Shown here: positions 7,872-12,491 of the stretch, in pieces
Layout: the number at the start of each line of letters is the position of its first letter
How positions within the stretch are numbered: the first letter of the stretch is position 1
Source of the DNA: Phoronis ovalis
Taxonomy: Eukaryota; Phoronida; Phoronidae
Assembly: GCA_028565635.1 (NCBI GenBank)
Contig: JAOXYB010044703.1
Location: 1 to 12,491, forward strand
DNA length: 12,491 nt
Direction of reading: 5' to 3'
The notes under the pieces: model-generated
The model's database searches: none
Seen by the model: only the letters and a program-made list of their open reading frames with translations
Told to the model about the DNA's origin: nothing
Position numbers and translations under genes: made by a program

Positions 7872-10257
7872 GTATGTTATATTTAATTAGTAAAAAATGT
7901 AAAGTCATTTTGTGAATATAGTGTACCAAATGAACATTATAATGCCACTTAGTATAAGGTTTTTAAACAATCATTTTGTACTGAATTAATAAACGATGGT
8001 ATTTTTTTTCAAATTTTCAACAATAAAAATTGCCAAAAATAAAATATCAAAATTTATTTTAAATAAATCACCACTAGGTACGCCTTTTTCATATTTAGAC
8101 ATTATAATAACTTAAATCAACAGTTATTACCCTACTAATATATCAACGGTTTGAACTCTGTGCGGATTATAATATCAATGATTTAATTTATTTCGCTCAA
8201 TAGCAACCTCTTCATCTACATTATGTAATACGAAATAGAGAATTTACTGAATCACCTACATTCTGTACCGTGAACTTAAAAATTCGGTTACCGTGATCTC
8301 AAAATTATACATGACCGTATGATCTCTTGAGAAGGGTTACATTTAGAATGTATTGAAATGTATATCAGAGTTTATCCCCTGTTTAAATATTTCTAATCAG
8401 AATAGTCCATTATTAAATATTAATGTAGGGTGTCCACTGCAGGTTTTCAAATTATGTCCATCCATTATATTTCCAAAAAGTATTAATAACTAATTAGCTC
8501 GTGTTGCAAAAAATACATCATTTGAAAGAAAACAATGAAATATCATAATAAATGAAGATGGCAGGATACCGAAAATTTTTGATCACCTAATTCTTTTACA
8601 AAGTAGAATCACCCACTTGCATACATATGCCAAGTCTTCAACTCATAGTGACCTTATATACTCTATAATACTTTTATATAATACTCAGTTCTATATGTAA
8701 TCATTATGGAAAATGGCTTTCGCTGGCTAGGGTAGACATTGAGACACAACATATTTCGATATTCATCTCATCATAAAAGGAGATTTTCGTATTTTTATTG
8801 GCTAGAAACATGTAAGTACATATGGAGATTTAAACACAAAAAAAAAGATAAGAAGACGAGGTTTTCCGATGGTTAACCACATATTATACACCATATAGTG
8901 CGTATCTTATCATACTAAATTTTAATGTCTAAATTTATTTTATAAGAATTAATATCGCTAAGTTTATCTCATAGCCTTATTACATTAACTCAACCATTTT
9001 GAACTCTAGATTTTATTTTTACATTTTTAAAACTTTTAACTGGAAGTTAAGTTAAATTGTTGTATTCGTCAAAAAGCTGACCTTTAATTTTGATACGTAT
9101 ATTTAATACATAAAAGAATAATATAGTTATACGTTTCCGTATCCTTAGATAATAATTCTTACACATGACTACTTTTGTTAAATTCGAGATTCAGCATCGG
9201 ATATGACCTGCCTTTTTGTGGCTTTAAAACTATTTTTATGAAGGTGAAAATAAAAAAGTTTTATTCCCTGCTCAAATTACTTATTTTCCTGGGTCAATCT
9301 AGAATTATGTACAAATGTACAGAAAATTTTAAAAACGAAAATATTCATTTAAAGTATTTTTCAGACATCCTTTGTGTTTATTACATAAGACAATTTAAAA
9401 AAATCAAATAAACTTTCGCTAACTATAAGCGTATTAGCAGCGAGTAAACGTCACGTGAATTTGTGTTGAAATACCTTTTGTCACAAATTAGCCTGTCACA
9501 AGTTTTGCTCGAAGTGTAAAGATTGTATACGCGATCAAATATGTTCACCTCGATTCGTTAAATGTTTTCTAAAGTACATATATCAACTGTCAGTTGCAAT
9601 TCATACAGGGACACTTAAGGAAAACTGAACGCACTATGTTTGAAGTTATATATTTGGTTAAAATCTCATTTCATCCTTTTTAAATCGAAAAATAATTTTT
9701 TTTAAATCTTATCAAAATCATATTTTTAATTGAACGTTGCTATGTTTTGATATTTTATAATAGTATCAATTATGTATCGTATGCATGTTTCAATACCTTT
9801 TCTGTAACTTTAGTATGGTTCATTTCTCTTGCGGTGTAATATAAATTTATAAATAGTGATTCTCAGATCATATTCATACCATAAAGAAATATAAAACTAT
9901 ATTATATTTGTTATAATTCAACATGTAAATTCAAACAAAAAATTAAGAAAGCAAAGTATATAATATATGGACATTTCTTTCTTGATACTATATGGTCAGT
10001 GGTGAGCTTTGATAGGTAAAATCAAAATATTAATAATTATACTTTTACGTATTTGAAATTCATTAAATGACTAGAAAGGTAAAAAGTATTGAACATGCTT
10101 TAGCCGTGCTAAACCATCCCTTGTCAGAATTAAACTTGAAGATTCATTTTAGCAAGAAGATCACGTGTCCCTCTGCGATTAGATAACAATAAAACTTTAG
10201 TACTGATGATATATCATTAAACTTTAGTACTGATGATATATCATTAAACTATTTCAG
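7872..10257 (+). other. CARD-like gene intron after first coding exon
   Basis: This is about 2.4 kb of AT-rich sequence with donor GTATGT and acceptor ACTATTTCAG. I see no further exon, although a small one that keeps phase could be missed. The open frame at 9175-9411 is low-complexity (Lys, Phe and Ile rich) and looks like chance. Its 3' end carries a 27-base tandem duplication next to the acceptor. Confidence 0.6.
10192..10250. repeat. 27-base tandem duplication beside a splice acceptor
   Basis: Two identical 27-base units (10192-10218 and 10219-10245) start AAACTTTAGTACTGATGATA, and a 5-base start of a third follows. Each unit contains the palindrome ATGATATATCAT and a CTTTAG that resembles an acceptor. 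The block ends 7 bases before the first base of the next exon. Confidence 0.9.
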
Positions 10258-10345
10258 ATAGTAAAAGTGCAGCGATGATGGGAGACGTCGAATACAGCTA
10301 CGGTGGGGTCACAAACGACCAGACTGACGCTGGATTATTACCACG
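10258..10345 (+). CDS. CARD-like protein, second coding exon (residues 42-71)
   Basis: It follows acceptor ATTTCAG. The first two bases complete codon 42 (Asp), and the frame reads SKSAAMMGDVEYSYGGVTND then QTDAGLLP. It ends two bases into Arg71 before the donor GTTTGT. The peptide is polar, with Gly and Asp, and is probably a linker. No domain was recognised. Support comes from the open phase-compatible frame and from better base balance than the flanking introns. The donor GTTTGT is acceptable but not strong. Confidence 0.6.
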
Positions 10346-11742
10346 GTTTGTATTTTATATTTGCATAAGTAAACATACTCTAAGTAGTACGGTCTAATTC
10401 GTTATAAAGCTGTATGGACTATAAAGCAGCTGTGAATTAAATTAATTTTCCCAGATATTTTTGAATGATCATGTTAACTAACCACTTGCTAAAGTTTTAC
10501 ATATTTTTTCTCCGTTTTTGAAAATTGGAAATGTTCTAGTATTTAACCTGTAAAACCGAAACCGGCATTATGCTCTTTGTTGATCATCAGATAACATTAC
10601 TATTCGCTATTGTCTTTATGTGATTATGATAGGACAGTTCATGTGATTGTCATTTGTGGTGATAAAAATAAAAACAAAATAATAGTTATATAGAAAGTGC
10701 TGGATTTGATGATATTACGCATATTATATAACTACCAATTTACATTATCTTTAAAAAAAATGAAAAAACATCCTCTAATTATTATTTATAATGTGATAAT
10801 TTTGGATTCAAATAAATGTCAGTCTTGAGAAAAGAATCAGTATTAAAATTATATATATATATACTAACTGTGGTACTATTAACATGTTTAACACCTCATT
10901 GTGTATATGTGTATGATAACCCCAGGATGACTACATTATTATTGTTACAACACTAGGAAGCAAAGAGCATGTATACAGGCAGACCATCAATAGTCTATTC
11001 ATTACATTACAGCATAGCATAGTACAGAACTTTATGCTTAAGTTATAAGTCATTAATATGAGCAGATGAGGTTTTGTTTGAATAGCAACAAATTACGCAA
11101 CATTCATTGAAGAAGTAAGGGTGAAGTTAGGGGCATTATAGATTTTCTGCATGTTGTATTATATGAACAGTGTTGTGTGATAAAAATACGGAGTTTGCGG
11201 TGTCAATGACATTAATTAAAACAGTAGTTTTGCTCACGAAGATCAATTTGATATTACAGAATTTTATTATATTTTCTTGAACTTGGGATTGAAAATTAAA
11301 ACTACTCGTCTCCTCGATCGACCCTAAGTTACTGAAAAAACATTGACAAGTAAACGATAGCATATACTTTACGACACGAGAACCGGTTGCAATCCTGTGT
11401 GAATATAATAACATTCTGCAAAATCGCATTCATTGGATTAATGAGGGCTGTAGGTTTTTTTTCGCGAGCATCGAGCATTGTGACCTGTTAAATCCGAGCA
11501 CGCGAGTATCCATTTGACTCTTAAATGCGATCGGCGAGCTTTTTTGCGACCTTTTTTTTTAGTGGGAGCATTGCACACTGCATGGGGGAAACCCCCTACA
11601 CCCCTCATTACAAACGTGCTGACGGTTTACTTGAGTTTATACCAGACCGGCCCGGGATTCGAGACCCAATAATTAGTTTATCGCTCTTATAATAATAAAC
11701 AAATAATGAGATATGACAGTGAAGAAATTAATCCTATTACAG
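10346..11742 (+). other. CARD-like gene intron between second and third exons
   Basis: This 1397-base intron has donor GTTTGT and acceptor CCTATTACAG. It includes a (TA)7 run at 10850-10863 and a GC-richer repeat-like patch at about 11455-11665. The minus-strand open frame 11136-11429 shows no family resemblance. Confidence 0.6.
11455..11665 (-). mobile_element. CpG- and GC-richer patch, possible SINE-like relic
   Basis: In an AT-rich intron this stretch has repeated CGCGAG/CGAGCA words, T runs, a perfect hairpin GGGGG-AAA-CCCCC (11584-11596) and, near its right end, GGGATTCGAGACCC. The complement of that last string, GGGTCTCGAATCCC, resembles a tRNA T-arm/B-box with one extra base. No A-box was found in the expected place, so a SINE call is tentative. 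It may instead be a fragment of another repeat. Confidence 0.35.
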
Positions 11743-11912
11743 GCATGAACGTTTTAATGAATTTTATAAAAAATACACAATCCCTTCATCACCGCAAGAA
11801 GATCGTATTACAGACAACAACAACGTAGAGAAAGAAGCAGTGTGGATAAGGCATCATGAAATAACAGCAGATGATTACCACCATCACTATGTTCACAAAG
11901 TTATAGAGACAG
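11743..11912 (+). CDS. CARD-like protein, third coding exon (residues 71-128; start of the death-fold domain)
   Basis: After acceptor CTATTACAG, the first base completes Arg71 and the frame reads HERFNEFYKKYTIPSSPQED. It then has NVEKEAVWIRHHEITADDYH and ends ...HKVIET plus one base of codon 128, before the donor GTTGGT. From about residue 99 the pattern fits the early helices of a CARD. A hydrophobic helix VEKEAVWIRHH is followed by the turn-and-helix motif ITADDY, which corresponds to LTIEDRNRI in the second CARD of human MDA5. Such CARDs act in the cytoplasm by homotypic pairing with adaptors such as MAVS. Function is inferred from pattern only. Confidence 0.65.
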
Positions 11913-12282
11913 GTTGGTTTACAATATTAGCTAGGATAATACGCCAATATCATTTTCCATGGTGCTAGATGTCAGCGAAACTGCCTAGCGGTGCATGCTG
12001 GCTGAATCCACAGTACCATTTCATGCCTATACATATGTATATGTACCTAATGCAGTAATAATATTTTTAAAATAACTCGGATTGCCATGCAGTTTGATGT
12101 GATTTGCCAATTTGTACTAAATTAAAGCTAACTATTTCTCAAAAGTCAGAAAAGTAATATTACACCAAAAGTCGCCATGTAATATGTGATTTTGGTATAC
12201 CTTTTCCTTATTGTTTAAAAATGACATTTTGTGGGTAATTATATTTGCAGCTCATTTCATCATGATATTTTTGTTATTTTAG
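11913..12282 (+). other. CARD-like gene intron between third and fourth exons
   Basis: A 370-base intron with donor GTTGGT and acceptor GTTATTTTAG. An earlier acceptor, TTTGCAG ending at 12250, would bring an in-frame TAG at 12280-12282, so the later one is preferred. Nothing else was seen. Confidence 0.65.
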
Positions 12283-12422
12283 ACTTACATAGTGCAGAAA
12301 AACACGTGAAACATCTTCTACAACATTGTAAAACAAGTTGGAGAGAATCGTTACATGCCTTATTGCGACACTGTGAATCAGAAGACCAATATACAGACTT
12401 GATTGAATTTATGTACAAAGTG
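12283..12422 (+). CDS. CARD-like protein, fourth coding exon (residues 128-174; end of the RLR-type CARD, gene continues)
   Basis: The first two bases complete Asp128. The frame then reads LHSAEKHVKHLLQHCKTSW, then RESLHALLRHCESEDQYTDL and IEFMYKV, ending in phase 0 before the donor GTAAGA (12423). The layout is helix, LL, a short turn, Trp147, then an amphipathic helix ending Y..L...M. It aligns by eye with the end of the second CARD of RIG-I ([20 protein letters not shown]) and of MDA5 ([20 protein letters not shown]). The Trp after the loop is typical of RIG-I-like receptor CARDs. The parent could be a RIG-I-like receptor, with helicase exons expected to the right, or another CARD protein. 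No helicase motif is in the window, so no symbol is given. Confidence 0.7.
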
Positions 12423-12491
12423 GTAAGACTACACAATACTAGCAAATCAGACTGGCATATGGTACGATGGTGAACAAATGCAAAAGCAATA
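12423..12491 (+). other. Start of the next intron of the CARD-like gene
   Basis: Begins with the near-consensus donor GTAAGA and runs to the window edge. The frame stays open through the donor until TGA at 12471-12473, but the strong donor and the end of the domain pattern argue that the coding exon stops at 12422. Confidence 0.6.

Noticed and set aside
10850-10863. (TA)7 and other short AT microsatellites
   Set aside because: Too short and too common in AT-rich DNA to be listed as meaningful features.
11136-11429. Minus-strand open frame of 97 codons
   Set aside because: No recognisable domain. It lies in an intron of the plus-strand gene, and its composition looks like translated AT-rich non-coding DNA.
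12231-12282. N-terminal extension of the last exon from an in-frame start
   Set aside because: The acceptor TTATTTTAG at 12282 gives the phase that joins with the previous exon. The extension is intron, and the alternative acceptor at 12250 leads to a stop.
1-12491. CRISPR arrays, bacterial operons, rRNA or intact tRNA genes
   Set aside because: No regularly spaced repeats, no operon-like long frames and no complete cloverleaf. The window is plainly eukaryotic with spliced genes.

Overview
The window is animal nuclear DNA. It is AT-rich, with short coding exons bounded by GT...AG introns of 0.4-2.6 kb, metazoan-type proteins and a tRNA-derived SINE whose body resembles those of bivalve and gastropod genomes. 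A mollusc, probably a bivalve, is my best guess. The species cannot be read from this window.

Layout. (1) Bases 1-687 hold the 5' end of a gene on the minus strand: a 23-codon first coding exon (619-687) matching the N-terminus of translation initiation factor eIF3 subunit h (EIF3H). Its first intron runs off the left edge and carries a SINE at about 198-430. (2) Bases 688-1004 separate the start codons of EIF3H and UTP23 and must hold both promoters. (3) Bases 1005-5680 hold a complete three-exon UTP23 gene on the plus strand (1005-1221, 2548-2690, 5294-5680; 248 codons), followed by a poly(A) signal at 5795. Its first intron contains a long foldback (inverted-repeat) element at about 1828-2170. 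(4) Bases 5801-7739 are non-coding and contain a tight cluster of kappaB, ETS and CRE-like sites near 6478-6514. (5) From 7748 to the right edge, four exons (7748-7871, 10258-10345, 11743-11912, 12283-12422) join in compatible phases into the first 174 codons of a second plus-strand gene. Its residues from about 99 to 174 look like a CARD of the RIG-I/MDA5 type. The gene continues past the window.

How it fits together. EIF3H (translation initiation) and UTP23 (18S rRNA maturation) are housekeeping genes in head-to-head order. From general knowledge, the human genes EIF3H and UTP23 on chromosome 8q are also adjacent and divergent, so this looks like an ancient bidirectional pair. The downstream gene is probably a separate innate-immunity or death-fold gene. 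That call rests on spliced-exon reconstruction and by-eye family resemblance, so the exon structure is firmer than the function.
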